A stretch of DNA of 64,000 nucleotides from Artemisia argyi (GCA_030686995.1 CM060709.1:129858373-129922372); one strand, 5' to 3'. Shown: positions 1 through 11,360, numbered from the stretch's first letter. Numbers and translations: made by a program. Notes: a model not told the origin generated them from the letters alone.

Positions 1-1690
1 CAGCCCTGAATAGGACAACATGGAATTAACCATCTCCTTCAGCACCCTGTTTTTCCTTTCAGAAATACCATTTTGCTGAGGAGTATAAGGGGCAGTCGTT
101 TCATGGATTATACCAACAGACTGAAAATACAGAGTATCCATGTACTCACCTCCCCTATCAGTCCTTAATCTTTTGATCAGGGAACTTTGTTGCAATTCAA
201 CTTCAGTTTTAAATACTTTAAATTTATCTAATGCTTCATCTTTAGAATGTAATAAATAAACATGACAAAACCTAGAAGCATCATCAATAAAAGTCACAAA
301 GTATTTCTTATTCCCCAAAGAGGGAGTATCATGTAAATCACAAAGGTCACTGTGAATTAACTCCAAAACTTTAGTTTCACGTTTTACTCCTTGAAAAGGT
401 TTCTTAGTTATCTTGTTCAACATACAAGTTTTACACTTTTCAGTGTTCATATCAAAAGCTGGTATTAACCCATCCTTAGACATATCTTGCATCCTTTTAA
501 AATGTACATGGCCAAGTCTTGCATGCCATAGGTTTGAATCATTAAGTTTAGATGTAGATATAAAAGCAGAATCAATATTATCATGAACAATATTAAGTCT
601 GAACATTTGATTACATAAATAACCAAAACCAATAAACACACCATTTTTAGATAAAACAAACTTATCAGATTCAATAACCTGTTTATAACCACAATTATTT
701 AAAACACTACTAGAAACCAAATTCTTTCTAATATCAGGAACATGTAAAACATTAAATAAAGAAACAATCTTTCCAGAACTAAACTTCAACTCAACACATC
801 ATTTTCCATGCACCAGGGCAGTTGACTCATTTCCCATATGAAGAATAGAACCATCATTCATTGACTTGTAGGTCTTGAACCAGCTTCTATCTTTACACAC
901 ATGAATTGTTGCTCCAGAGTCAACCCACCACGCAACATCATCATCCTGCACAAAGTAAATATCAGATATATATGTAACATAATAAATCTTAAAAGACTTA
1001 TTAAACACATTCTGACCTTTCAGAGAATTGGTGTTACCATTCCCTCCACTTGTGCCTGATCCATTGGATTTGTTTCCAATTTTACCATCCTTGCAATCTT
1101 TCCTGAAGTGTCCAGGTTTCCCACACTTCCAACAAGTCACCTTAGGTTTCTTGTTAAGATCAGATTTGGTGTTATCTTGATGCTTACGCTTGCCCTTGTT
1201 GTCATTGTACTTGGTGGAGTTGTTATGCTCTACCATATTGACAACTGATGGACCAGTAGCAGTGCTACTCTTTGGCTTGTCAATGTCTTGAGCTTTGAGT
1301 GAATCCTCAATGCGCAAGTGACTGCCCAACTCAACAAAAGTTAAATCCTCCTTCTTATGCTTAAGCATATGCTTGAAATCTTTCCAAGAGGGAGGTAGTT
1401 TATCGATGATACAAGAGACTGAAATAGCCTCATCCATGTTCATCTTGTGTTGTGTGAATCGATCAAGTATACTAAGAAGTTCATTGTATTGTTCCATGAC
1501 AGGTCTTGAACCAACCATTTTGTAATTGTTAAAATTACTTACAAGGAACTTCTTACTTGATGCATCCTCAGCCATATACTTGGCTTCCAAGGAATCCCAT
1601 AGTTCTTGAGAAGTCTCAACATTCTGATAAATATCAAATAGAGAATCAGACATACCATTGAGAATTAAACCTCTGCATATGTAGTCATCA
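1..1690 (-). pseudogene. Ty1/copia polyprotein remnant (gag, protease, integrase), truncated
   Basis: Minus-strand copia gag-pol. Reading from high to low coordinates it holds a UBN2/gag region (LWDSLEAKY, IDKLPPSWKDF), a CCHC zinc knuckle (CWKCGKPGHFRKDC, near 1100-1140), the aspartic protease motif WWVDSGATIHV (near 900-945), then the pre-integrase and integrase regions ending at the window edge with the TPQQNG...ERKNR signature. The main ORF is 799-1653; the same frame continues upstream to about 1690. An in-frame TGA at 797-799 interrupts it, and the frame stays open beyond, down to base 1. Gag lacks its N-terminal part and no LTR or primer site lies upstream. Sequence from about 1695 matches the inter-F-box module at 8088 and 51614, so the element is 5'-truncated at a host junction. 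Dead copy. Confidence 0.9.
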
Positions 1691-1694
1691 TAAC

Positions 1695-1900
1695 CTATCG
1701 AATAGCTGAATTAGCAGCCATTTATATATAAAATTTTTCGTATGTAATGGAAGTTGAAAGAATCATTAAAGCTTTAAAGGGCCTTAAAAATTACATTATT
1801 TAGTTCATATTAAAGATGAGTTAAGGTAATGATAAACCTTTGATAATTTAGCACTAAACTAAACAGATATGCAATGAACCATATATACCCAACAAACTGC
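1695..1900. repeat. Inter-F-box module X, copy 1
   Basis: This non-coding block recurs at 4525-4790, 8088-8440 and 51614-52910 (the last split by two insertions). Shared words include the sequence around TCGAATAGCTGA, GTAATG(G/A)(A/C)AGTTGAAAGAA, TTTAGTTCATATTAAAGATGAG and ACCCAACAAACTGCAA. It marks the repeat unit of the F-box tandem duplication. I see no gene in it. Confidence 0.75.
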
Positions 1901-2147
1901 AATAGCTTTTTTTCTTGACGTTTGACCAAACACTTTACATGTGTAATTCCTAAGATAGATGGTTTTGTTTAGACTTTTTGTCTTTTAAAGTTTTATGTAT
2001 GACTGCCAAAATGGACTTACCACAGACATACTTTCGTTTGCTTTCATTATTACGAATTTAACCAGGTTTTCAGAACCACAAAAAAGTTTGTAAGAAAACT
2101 GATTATTGAGATGTGGAGGTTAGCAAAGACTTATAGCGACCACTTGT

Positions 2148-2186
2148 CTTCGCTATAGGCTTGGCGCAAAAAAACCTATAGCGAAG
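2148..2186. repeat. Short perfect hairpin, 12-bp stem
   Basis: CTTCGCTATAGG at 2148-2159 pairs with CCTATAGCGAAG at 2175-2186 across a 15-nt loop. A related half-site, TATAGCGAC, lies just upstream at 2132. It may be the remnant of a small palindromic transposon. There is no coding potential here. Confidence 0.6.
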
Positions 2187-2333
2187 TTTCAAATTTCAAT
2201 ACTTATATTAGTCTGTCAAAATATATATATAATGCTAACATTTAACCATTAAATGTATAGATTACCTCTCCTTTATTTGAAGCTTTTTTATTTGATTTAA
2301 TCATTTACAGTATGATGTTAATATTTTGTAAAT

Positions 2334-2549
2334 TCATTTCGTAAGAGGTAAAAAGGAGCCAGAGATGCAGGGCTTATTCACAATGTCACCAAAGGATTTG
2401 TAATGGTCATGTGAACTGGTTTTAATGGTGCTATAAGCCACTGGTGGGAAGTCTAATGCAGGTGCAGTAATATTAGCACCAATGATAGAAGAATGTAACA
2501 TGATTGTAACTAAGTCATCCTCCGTTGTCAATAAACGCATCATAGACAA
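2334..2549 (-). other. Conserved block downstream of F-box A (possible 3'-UTR exon or small ORF)
   Basis: The block lies about 350 bp beyond the F-box A stop, on the same strand, and contains an open 71-codon frame with the words APALDFPPVAYS and HDHYKSFGDIVNKPC. Related sequence follows each paralog: 9361-9437 (partial), 17700-17860 and 55606-55830. Near the end of each F-box copy the minus strand reads GCAAG followed by GTATGG or GTGTGG, a possible splice donor (absent in B). The block could thus be a 3'-UTR exon. It could also simply be duplicated flanking DNA. I do not recognise the peptide. Confidence 0.4.
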
Positions 2550-2904
2550 TGATCAGAAGCAAACACTAATTATCATCAACAATTCTGACTTACTCAACAA
2601 TAGAAGAAAAGAAATGAAATCTAAATTAACGGATTCCTTTTTTTACCCATACAAACTTGAAATATACTCAAGATGATACCAAAATTATATGGTGATTTTT
2701 TCACACCTTATAACTTCAAAAAAGGCCGCTCCCTGAGGAGAAAACATGTCGTTTTGTGACTCCATACCTTGCAATGTGGCTAGCGATCATCTCTGTGATC
2801 AATTAATTTCAGGATATACGCAAGAATCCGAGTGATCAAGCAGAAGTAGTGTTTCCTTGTAAGAGCTAATGAAGAATAAGCAACTTCGTCCAGAAAACCC
2901 AAGA

Positions 2905-3900
2905 TTATTTGTGTTGTAAGCATGGATTGTAAACTTCAAGTGCAAATTCCGTGGCCTCCCCATAAAACCCCAACCGTCCACGCCTATCTTCAGTTTCAAC
3001 TAGAAGTTCACCATTCTTCCTAAATCCCACTATATGACTTATATATGAATCAGGTGAGTTGATAGTGAATAGATGTGTAAAAGAACAATCAGCCTCCATC
3101 TTCCATAATTTGACCTCTCTATGGGGTACAATCACAACAAGAGACCCTTTTAGCTTAGATAAGATGAAACTTACAGGTTTGACCCGGTTTGTTATCTTAT
3201 CTGGTAAGTCTATGGCTTTGAATTCTTTAGCATTCAAATCAAATGAGATGATTATATATTGAACAGAATGACGACGAATTGTCTCGTAAGTAACCCGATA
3301 AATACAACTATCTATAACAACGTGCAACCCTTCACGAAGTGTAATTGATTCACGAGGCTTGCTACACTGAACGACTGTCCATATTTTAGAGCTCAAAGTA
3401 AAAATTTCAATTTTCCAAGGAAATGAAACCTTGACAATGGTAGGTTCATTAGTGACGGGACAAACCGCGAAACCAAAAATATGAAAACTAAAGTATCCCG
3501 GCGCAAGAATACCAACAGATCTTCGGATAGTAGGGTTCCACAGAACGAACATCCCCCCTTTATCAAAAGCATACAAACACAACAAACCACGAGAGTAACC
3601 AGTTACTTTTAAATCATCAAATTTTTTCATAAGGGCAGAAACATTTGGAGCAAGGTCTTGTTGTTGGGTAAATGTGTCATTATTAACAGATACATATTTT
3701 ACCTCATTGGAATTATCTGTGTACCTTAAAAGCAAAGTATGCGGCTGAGTTTTACGGGCGTGGTAACCAACGATAAACTCAGAGGTGTCGATGAAAGACT
3801 TCCATGGTTTTGACACAGCCCTGAATCGAATCAATGACTTCACATCAGGGACCAATTTGATGATTTCGGTTTGGATTTCAAAGGGGATGTTATCAGACAT
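2905..3900 (-). CDS. F-box protein A, FBA/CPR1-like (331 aa)
   Basis: Likely the substrate receptor of an SCF ubiquitin ligase. The F-box (residues about 4-45: IPFEIQTEIIKLVPDVKSLI...VSKPWKSFI) would bind a SKP1/ASK protein. The rest is an F-box-associated interaction region with the typical FVLWNPTIRRSV and GFAVCPVTNEPTIV motifs (about 115-165) and a C-terminal VGFRKNGELLVET motif. The start MSDNIPFE is the same in paralogs A and C (MSENIPYE in B). Compared with the paralogs, A has a 2-nt deletion near 2932. It gives a stop after NPCLQHK and throws the conserved tail (NNLGFSG...SYKETLLLLDHSD) into another frame that stays open to 2799. The protein is about 33 residues short but keeps both main domains, so it may still work. 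The target is unknown. It is the most intact of the four tandem copies. Confidence 0.85.
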   Translation of the reverse strand: MSDNIPFEIQTEIIKLVPDVKSLIRFRAVSKPWKSFIDTSEFIVGYHARKTQPHTLLLRYTDNSNEVKYVSVNNDTFTQQQDLAPNVSALMKKFDDLKVTGYSRGLLCLYAFDKGGMFVLWNPTIRRSVGILAPGYFSFHIFGFAVCPVTNEPTIVKVSFPWKIEIFTLSSKIWTVVQCSKPRESITLREGLHVVIDSCIYRVTYETIRRHSVQYIIISFDLNAKEFKAIDLPDKITNRVKPVSFILSKLKGSLVVIVPHREVKLWKMEADCSFTHLFTINSPDSYISHIVGFRKNGELLVETEDRRGRLGFYGEATEFALEVYNPCLQHK

Positions 3901-3960
3901 GTTTCCCTTGGTTTTAGTGACAACGTTGAAAACAAAGAATATGAAATTTGGGGACTGTTT

Positions 3961-4524
3961 TAGTTTCTAGAGATTTACTTGTATCGATGGTAATGGTATA
4001 TTTGGTCCTTTAGCAACTTATAACTGACACATTCAGCCTCTCAACTACTCATAGTCAACAAGTGTCTTGGTAGAAATGGGACTGTGGCGGGGTGACATCC
4101 ATCACCAAATCAGATAACTAAAACTTGTACCAAACTAGACCTGACTCAAATGGAGATCTTATCTAAGGTGCCCCGTTGAGGCCCAATGTCCCCAAAATGG
4201 GTTAAGTTTTTATTTACCATTGATAATATCCGAAAATCCATTTCTACTCATTAATATTTTCATAAACAAACATTGAATATATTGACTGATGAATTTAATC
4301 TTTACATTGACCGATGAATTTCATCTTTATCATGGAAGAAGAAACAATCACACAAGTAACGTTTTAAGGAGTATAGCTCAGCTTTTAAGACTCAAAATCA
4401 AGTACCGAGCTGTTGAGAGCATAAAAGTCAAAATCATCACAAAGTCTACTTTATGTTTCTCAGCATCTTCAATCATTACCATAGCTTTGATGACTACAAA
4501 CGTGAAAGCAAAAACATTAACCAT
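3961..4524. other. Upstream flank of F-box A, no gene seen
   Basis: This is the region 5' of the F-box A start, AT-rich and with no convincing ORF. A short direct repeat (TGACTGATGAATTTAATC / TGACCGATGAATTTCATC) lies at about 4283-4327. It presumably contains the F-box A promoter, but I cannot assign a TATA box with confidence. Confidence 0.5.
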
Positions 4525-5491
4525 TGAGTAGTTGATATTATATGCATTTTGTCGTACGTAATGACAGTTGAAAGAATACTTGAAGAGCCTTAAAAATACA
4601 TTATTTACTTCATATTAAAGAAGACCTAGGTAAATGATGCAACATGTAATGATTATACAATGAACCAAATACCCAACAAACTGCAAGTATAAGCAATTTA
4701 TAGTCTAATTGGCTTCTAATTAAGACCACTACAAGTCTACAACCTGTGTAATGTTAAAACTTATAGTATACATACCATTTAGTTTGCTACTAAATACCAC
4801 CGCTACTTCTGCTCACAAAGCCAAACAACATTGACAAGTTGCAACAAAAATATCGAAAAACAAAACTATTTTTCATACAATAAAGCTGAAATGTTTTAGA
4901 TAGTAACACTGCAGGTCTACTCGACCCAACCCGACGTGTTTCTCTAGTGTGTATCAAAATAACTGTTTTGACCTGTTACACAAATTGCTCATTTTGCCCA
5001 TATACCACATCACATAACTCATGTCCTCATACAAGTATGCTTAGCCATAAATATACTAAATTTGGAAATATTCATCACTAAGTTCCATAGCATACCCAAA
5101 AATTCTCATATCAGGTGCAAGGTTCAAAAAGGGAGATTTCATCCACTAACTGAGTAACTGCAAGTAACACACACACATGAACAAAAACAAAACAAAACGC
5201 TTTGACTTATTTTCTTTTGGGATCAGAGCATCTGTGGCCTGTGGGTCTGTATTCTTTCCTTTCCTCGAACAATTTAACTTGTTGTATGCAAACAACAGTA
5301 TATACTAGGAGTTATGACCTTAATGATGATACAAATACAATAAATAAATACATTGTTCTCACTCTTCATGGACTACTGCATAAAAAATATCATTGCTACT
5401 ACTGCATAAAAAATATCTACAAAAGAAACTATATTTCATACAATAAAACTGAAATATCAATTTTAGATAGTAATATTGTGTGTCTACTCGA
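4525..5491. repeat. Inter-F-box modules X and Y (left copies)
   Basis: Module X (4525-4790) matches 1695-1900 and 8088-8440. Module Y (about 4790-5390) matches 8440-9240, including CTTATTTTCTTTTGGGATCAG and TAGGAGTTATGACCTTAATGA. A second partial Y begins at about 5395 (TACTGCATAAAAAATATC), is split by the LTR element at 5492-7411 and resumes at 7412. No gene is visible; the 115-codon ORF here lies wholly within repeated non-coding DNA. Confidence 0.7.
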
Positions 5492-5840
5492 TGTTGGACC
5501 TTATAATTGTATAAGCCTTGAAAGACAAAGGACTAAACATGTTAGATAGAAAGTTTATAACCTAATAGCGGTTAAGTTAGTTAAGTTAGTTATTTGTAGG
5601 AAGTTAGTTATTTCTGAATGGTTGTGTTGTTTGGTTAACAGCCAACTTGAACCGACATGTTGTTTGGGTCATACCCATTCGACTAGTATATATAGGATAC
5701 AATGTAACGTTTAGAAAGAGTGTCTCAAAATACAATGTAACCACTGTTATATTGATTAATAAATGAATCATCTTCTTGTATATCTTGTGCATATATCGAT
5801 CCTGGAAATATCTATTTGAAGACCTGTGAAAATTATAACA
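5492..5840 (+). repeat. 5' LTR of the 1.9-kb element
   Basis: 349-bp direct repeat partner of 7038-7411, beginning TGTTGG and ending ATAACA. It contains a TATATATAGG stretch near 5687 that could serve as the U3 TATA box. Confidence 0.85.
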
Positions 5841-5852
5841 TGGTATCAAAGC
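5841..5852 (+). promoter_or_regulatory. Primer binding site (initiator tRNA-Met type)
   Basis: TGGTATCAAAGC lies directly after the 5' LTR. It matches the usual plant tRNA-iMet primer site TGGTATCAGAGC with one change. It fixes the plus-strand orientation of the element. Confidence 0.75.
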
Positions 5853-7037
5853 TGAAGGTTTACAAGATAACTAGTTGTGATTCAAGTTTTTGATCAAGAG
5901 GATCAAGAGACCGAGAAGGAAGACACCAAGGATTGTTGGGGAAGATAATGCATGATCAGAACCAACAGAAGTTGCAAATTAGCAACAGACTTCAATCCAA
6001 TGAAGATTGAAGGAAACTTTTTTGGCAGCTGCAAGTTTTTGATAAGTTTTGATAACCGACACAAAAGGAAGCAAACGTTGACACCAAACATATTGGTGCG
6101 AGAAAACTTAGAAGAACAATTGTTAGATACCTTTGTTGGTGTCTTGCACACGACAACAAAGAAGAAGATACCTATTGCTATACAACGCAACAAGAAGAAA
6201 GGATACGACGTCAAGAAGAAGGGTACTTTGTGTTAAGACAACCGGTTGACAAAAGAGAACACAAAGGGAATACGCGTTATAAACGCAAGAAAAAGGCGTT
6301 GCTTGTAGATTTGATAAGGTATACCGAGACAACAAAACAATCAAGGATTGTTTAGAGAGACGTTTAGAGCAATACTGAACAACAACAATAACAAAACAGG
6401 ATGATCACTTGGTTTTGTAAAAAGAATACCGACGGGTATTAGGAGTTGTTGAAGACGATACAACGTGGAATTAAGAAAGAAACAAGGAGTATTGTGGTAC
6501 AACGTTAGAAGGGACAAGCAACAGCAGAACGACAAACAAATCTCTCATTTGTTTAGACGTTGAAGATAATACCGTGGGGTATTAGTGAAAAGAAAAAAAG
6601 CAAACGAATTGCTTTGGAGATACCGAGAGGTATTTGAGAGAAAAGGATACTTGTGAAGAACTTGGAACGAAACAACAACAAACAATAAAGTTTTTGATTG
6701 TGGCCAAGAACACGTTGGGTGTTTTTTGGAGAAAGAAGCCGAGACAAAAGAGGTCTAGGGCATACACACGCCTTGTACCAAGTTGACACAAGAGAAAGAG
6801 AAAGACAACGTGGAAGTATACAACAACAAGAAGAAGTTCGTTGGTTTATTGAAGAAAAGGAGACAATTCGACAACATCAAAAGGAGAACGAGAGTTTTTC
6901 TTTACGAATTGGTTTAGTAACAAGGAGTAAACAACTAAAACAACAACACGTTGGCAAGACAGGAAGAAGGAAAGAAAGAGACACGGAGAAGAGTATGAAG
7001 ACTCGAAGAACAAGACTTAAACAATTAGGGGGGGAAA

Positions 7038-7411
7038 TGTTGGACCTTATAATTGTATAAGTCTTGAAAGACAAAGGACTAAACATGTTAGATAGAAAGT
7101 TTATAACCTAATAGCGGTTAAGTTAGTTAAGTTAGTTATTTGTAGGAAGTTAGTTATTTCTGAATGGTTGTGTCATTTGGTTAACAGCCAACTTGAACCG
7201 ACATGTTGTTTGGGTCATACCCATTCGACTAGTATATATAGGATACAATGTAACGTTTAGAAAGAGTGTCTCTTTTGTACAATGTAACCCATTGTTATGT
7301 TGTTAATATAATGAATCATATTCTTGTCATTCTTGTTTTGCATCGATCCTGGAACATCAATTCTGGAACCTGTGAAATATCTAATTTGAAGACCTGTGAT
7401 AAAATTTAACA
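7038..7411 (+). repeat. 3' LTR of the 1.9-kb element
   Basis: 374-bp direct repeat partner of 5492-5840, preceded by the purine tract at 7024-7037 and followed by the target duplication CTCGA. Confidence 0.85.
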
Positions 7412-8695
7412 CTCGAGCCATCCCAACGGGTTTCTCTAGTGTGTATCAAAATACCCATTTAGACCCGTTACACAAATTACCCATTTTGCCCATATACCAC
7501 ATCACATAACTCATTTCCTCATACAAGTGATAAACTGAGCTACAGCAGGATGAAAAATAACATACTCCATTATGAGTAGATATCAACATATATACCTCTA
7601 AAAGGTCTCAAAAGAACAATAAATTAATGAGAAATCGTTCCATTTGCACCTGTGATATTGATTCTGCAATGTAAACACAAGAGGAACGGACAACTACCAA
7701 AATTCATGACCATGGAGGAAAATATTCCGAACGAATCATGAGCTGGACCATTATAAACACATAAGATTGTAAATGAAACCACATATATCCTAAACCTGAT
7801 TATTTTCAATTTTGAGACATTGTAAGCTAAGATTGATACCCTTTATAAGAGGAGAAAACAAAGGTTGATCTGCATAATTACTATGTAAGTTGGCATCCAT
7901 TTATAGATCAAACACAGGTCATGCCCATACTACTATGCCATATTCTCTTATGACATTTTCACTTTGTGCAGTTTATTTTATGCCATGGGAATGTGGGCAT
8001 GTTGGTGAATGCATACGTCAATTATATGTCTTAAACATCGTATACCAGTGTCCAGCCTGTGAATTTGTTTATATGTATAAACCATCGAATAGTTGACTTA
8101 ACAGCTGTTTATACATATGTTTTGTTGTACGTAATGACAGTTAAAAGAATAGTTAAAGGCTTCAATAATACTTATTTAGTTCACATAAAAAATGGATAAC
8201 GTAATGATGCAACACCGCCAACATGTAATGATTATGGATTGAACCAAATACCCAACAAACTGCAAGTATTAGCAATGTATTATCTAATTGGCTTCTAATC
8301 ACTACGACCTGTAATCATAAACCTTATAGCCTAAATTATACTATAAGGTTGAGAATTATACTACAAGGTTATCATTACAGGTTGAATTTCCGGAACAACC
8401 TCTCCACCAAGCATATATATCTCCCCTCAGGTAATCTAAATACCGTTGCTACTACTGCATAAAAAATATCTAAAAACAAAACAATATTTCATACAATAAA
8501 TCTGAAATATCAATTTTAGGAAGTAATATTGTGTGTCTACTCGAGCCATCCCAACGTGTTTCTCTAGTGCGTAATATCCGTTAAGACCTGTTATACGAAT
8601 TACCCATTTTGAACATATACCACATCACGGAACTCATTTCCTCATACAAGTGATAAGCTGAGCCACAATAGGATGAAAAACAACATACCCATAAA
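7412..8695. repeat. Continuation of inter-F-box modules, no gene
   Basis: 7412-7560 continues the module Y copy interrupted by the LTR element: ATCCCAACGGGTTTCTCTAG, compare 8533 and 4931. 7560-8087 is AT-rich with no supported gene. 8088-8440 is module X copy 3, followed from 8440 by the next module Y. An imperfect inverted repeat (ACCTGTAATCATAA...ATCATTACAGGT) lies at 8307-8382. Confidence 0.6.
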
Positions 8696-8882
8696 CAAGG
8701 GCGGCGCTATTAAGGGACCGGGAAGGGTCCCGGCCCCCCTAGGCTCAAGCCCTTTATTGTATTTTTTCGCGATTTCATGTGTTAAATTTTTATTTTTTCC
8801 ATCTCGGCCCTCCCATCTAATGTTCTTCCCCAAAAAAATTTGTTTCGGCCCCCCCAATAAATTTTTTCTAGCTCCACCACTG
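8696..8882. mobile_element. hAT-type MITE, 187 bp
   Basis: The ends are CAAGGGCGGCGCT and ...AGCTCCACCACTG, an imperfect CAGGGGCGGAGC-type inverted repeat. Flanking 8-mers CCCATAAA (8688-8695) and CCTATAAA (8883-8890) match at 7 of 8 positions. It interrupts module Y. It is non-coding; the overlapping ORFs are chance. Confidence 0.7.
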
Positions 8883-9437
8883 CCTATAAATTACCCGTTT
8901 TGACCCGTTACACAAATTACCCATCTTGTTCCATAACATACCCAGAAATTTTCATATCAGTGCAATACCCCACAATAGGATGAAGAAATACAAGATTCAA
9001 ATCGGAAGATTTCATCCACTGAATGCAAATAACCAAACAAATAAATATGCTCTGACTTATTTTCTTTTGGGATCAGTACATCCACGGGTTTGTGTTCTTT
9101 CCTTTCCTCGAACATTTTGACTTGTTCTATGCAAACAATAATATATGCTAGGAGTTATGACCTTAATGAGGATACAAATACAATAACTAAATACATGGTC
9201 CTCACTCATAATGAACTATGAAATGATGACAAAGAGAAACACATGACAAGAAAAACTCTGTTCAGAGAAAGAAAGAGACGCAACTCAATAATATCGTAAT
9301 TTTACCAATTTCATTTCCTATGCAGTATTCATGATATGTTCACACTAACAAGTCGCGAGGGTCATGTGCAGTAAGAGCTTAGTTGCAGTCCCTCTAGTGA
9401 TACTAAACTGGTGTAGACGCTAGTAACAGCTCTGGTT
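8883..9437. repeat. Module Y copy 3 and downstream block of F-box B
   Basis: 8883-9240 resumes module Y after the MITE and matches 5010-5380. 9361-9437 is the partial copy of the conserved F-box downstream block (GTGCAGTAAGAGCTTAGTTG, compare 55755), cut by a T-homopolymer at 9442-9472. No gene. Confidence 0.6.
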
Positions 9438-9438
9438 A

Positions 9439-9472
<34 letters not shown>

Positions 9473-9473
<1 letters not shown>

Positions 9474-10112
9474 GTTTGTAGTTTGGATGATAGGCCTGCG
9501 TGATTATATTTTATCTAGCAACTTGCTAGGATTTCCTGTTTAGTATATTGAATCGTTTCAAACATACATATATACACATATAGGCAACTGGTTAATGTTG
9601 CATATTTAAAGACTGATAAACTCATGTTTGTATTTACAAAGTAATTGATATAGCCCCTAAGCAAATTGAAAGGAGAATGTAACACACATTTATGTAATTA
9701 AGCCAATAATACTATCCAGTTATCAATATGTCATTGATTACTCGAGCAATAAGGCATGTATATTGAACATCCTCCATAGTCCATACTATAGAATGCATAA
9801 AAGACAATGACCAGAAATAACACAAACATCACAATAATATAACAAAATAAATGAGATCCACATCAAGGAAATCTTTTCAGTAGCCATACTAACGTCAAAT
9901 ACATAAACCTTGATAATCATCGATGTGTTTGGAATATTTGTGAATCAAAACCCATACGATACCAAGCATAACATAAGTCGTCAACATTAAAACAATTATG
10001 AAAATATGAAGGTGATTTTTACACACCTTAACTGCAAACTAATCACCTCACTCATGAGAGTGCATATTACTTTGTAAATCAGCGTCCTTGAATATGGCCA
10101 TCTTCTGAGTGA
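9473..10112 (-). other. 3' flank of F-box B, shared with copy D
   Basis: Non-coding on both strands as far as I can see. It matches the flank of copy D at 55840-56150 (TCTAGCAACTT(G/T)CTAGG, AGACTGATAAACTCATGTTTGTA) and the flank of copy C near 18110, which supports segmental rather than retro-duplication of the F-box genes. Confidence 0.6.
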
Positions 10113-10871
10113 TCAATTGGTTTCTGGATATACGCAACCATCCAAGTGATCCATCAGAAGTAACGTTTCCTTGTAAGAGTCCATGAAGAATGAACCCTTT
10201 TGTCCATAAATCCCGAGATTACTGATGCGTTCTGAGCAAGGTTCATATACCTCAAGTGCAGCAAAGTCTTCGTCCTCCTTTTGAGTTTCCGTTACAAGTT
10301 CACCATTCTTCCTAAATCCCAATATATTATTTATTGTTGAACCAGGTGTGTTAATGGTGAATAGCTTAGTGAAGGAACCATCATGCTCCATCTTCCATAC
10401 ATGATAAACTGGAATATTGACCTCGTTATTGGATTCAAAGAAAACAAGAGACTCCAATAGCTTAGATATGTAGCAACGTCCAGAAAATGGGCAGTTTGTG
10501 ATACAGCTACGTGGTATGTCAACGACTTTAATTTCTCTAGCAATCAAATCAAATGACATGATCATATAATCAAAGTGAACCAACGGACCACCATCCACAA
10601 GAGTTAACTCACGAGCAACCCAATAAACACACCTATCTATAATAACAAGAGATGATATAGCAACAATTGATCTAGTAGTCAAACTGCTACCTGGGATCAT
10701 TGTCCATCTCTTAGAGCTCAATGTAAAAATGAGAACATAATTTAATGTCGTGATCTTGATAATGGTAGGATCACGAGTGACAGGACAAACTGAAAAACCA
10801 AAAGCATCGCCAATCAAAGGTCTATGTCTATCAGGTAAAGTAATACCAACAGACTTTTTGAGGTAAAGTAG

Positions 10872-11360
10872 GTGATTGCCTTTGCGTCTGGGTCTTTTCC
10901 CTTCCCTTTGTTGTCCTGCCCCTTTGCCTTTTAGGTTTAGTTTGCCCTTTGCACTTTAGGTTTAGTGGCGCTTTTGCTCTTCCCTGGTAGGTTTGTAGTA
11001 GGCTAGTGGTGCCTCTTTTCCCTTTGCTTTGCCTTAGCTTTAGCCCCCTTGCGTTGCCTTGCTTTGTTTTTGTGTTGCTCTTCTTGCCTTTTGCCCGCTT
11101 GCTTTTGTGTCCTTGCTTTGATGTGTTTGTTTTTGGCTTTGCTTTTGCTTTCTATCTTTTGCCTTACTTGCTTTGTTTGCTTGATTTGACTGTCTTGCCC
11201 CTTGTTTGTTGTTTGTTTGTTGTTTTGGTGCTCTGTTTGTTTGCATGTTTTTATATGTTTGTCTTTTGTACTAGGCCCTTTGTTGGTTGGTTGCTTGCTT
11301 CTAGTTGCTTTTACTTGTTGCTCTTTTGCTACTTGCTTCTTTTTAGTTTCTCTATCACTC
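10872..11360. other. A-depleted tract inside F-box B
   Basis: About 490 bp whose plus strand is almost free of A: T, C and G words such as CTTTGCC, TTTAGGTTTAG, CCTTGC and GTTTGTTG dominate. It abuts the SINE 3' part. A 140-codon plus-strand ORF across it gives an all-hydrophobic composition and is a by-product of the skew, not a gene. It may be the 5' part of the inserted element or transduced DNA. Confidence 0.55.

Larger units (their letters stand above)
5492..7411 (+). mobile_element. Non-autonomous LTR retrotransposon, 1.9 kb (TRIM/LARD type)
   Basis: Two direct repeats start TGTTGGACCTTATAATTG and end ACA: 5' LTR 5492-5840 and 3' LTR 7038-7411. The target duplication CTCGA flanks the element exactly (5487-5491 and 7412-7416). 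A primer site (TGGTATCAAAGC, initiator tRNA-Met type) follows the 5' LTR directly, and a purine tract (TTAGGGGGGGAAA) precedes the 3' LTR. The 1.2-kb interior is purine-rich and has no ORF longer than 120 codons and no gag, RT or integrase motif. The element must therefore have moved using another element's proteins. The LTRs differ by indels: the 3' LTR has about 25 extra bases near its end. Confidence 0.9.

Noticed and set aside
5952..7086. Several ORFs of 60-120 codons inside the 1.9-kb LTR element
   Set aside because: Overlapping ORFs on both strands, biased composition, no gag or pol motif; consistent with a non-coding interior.
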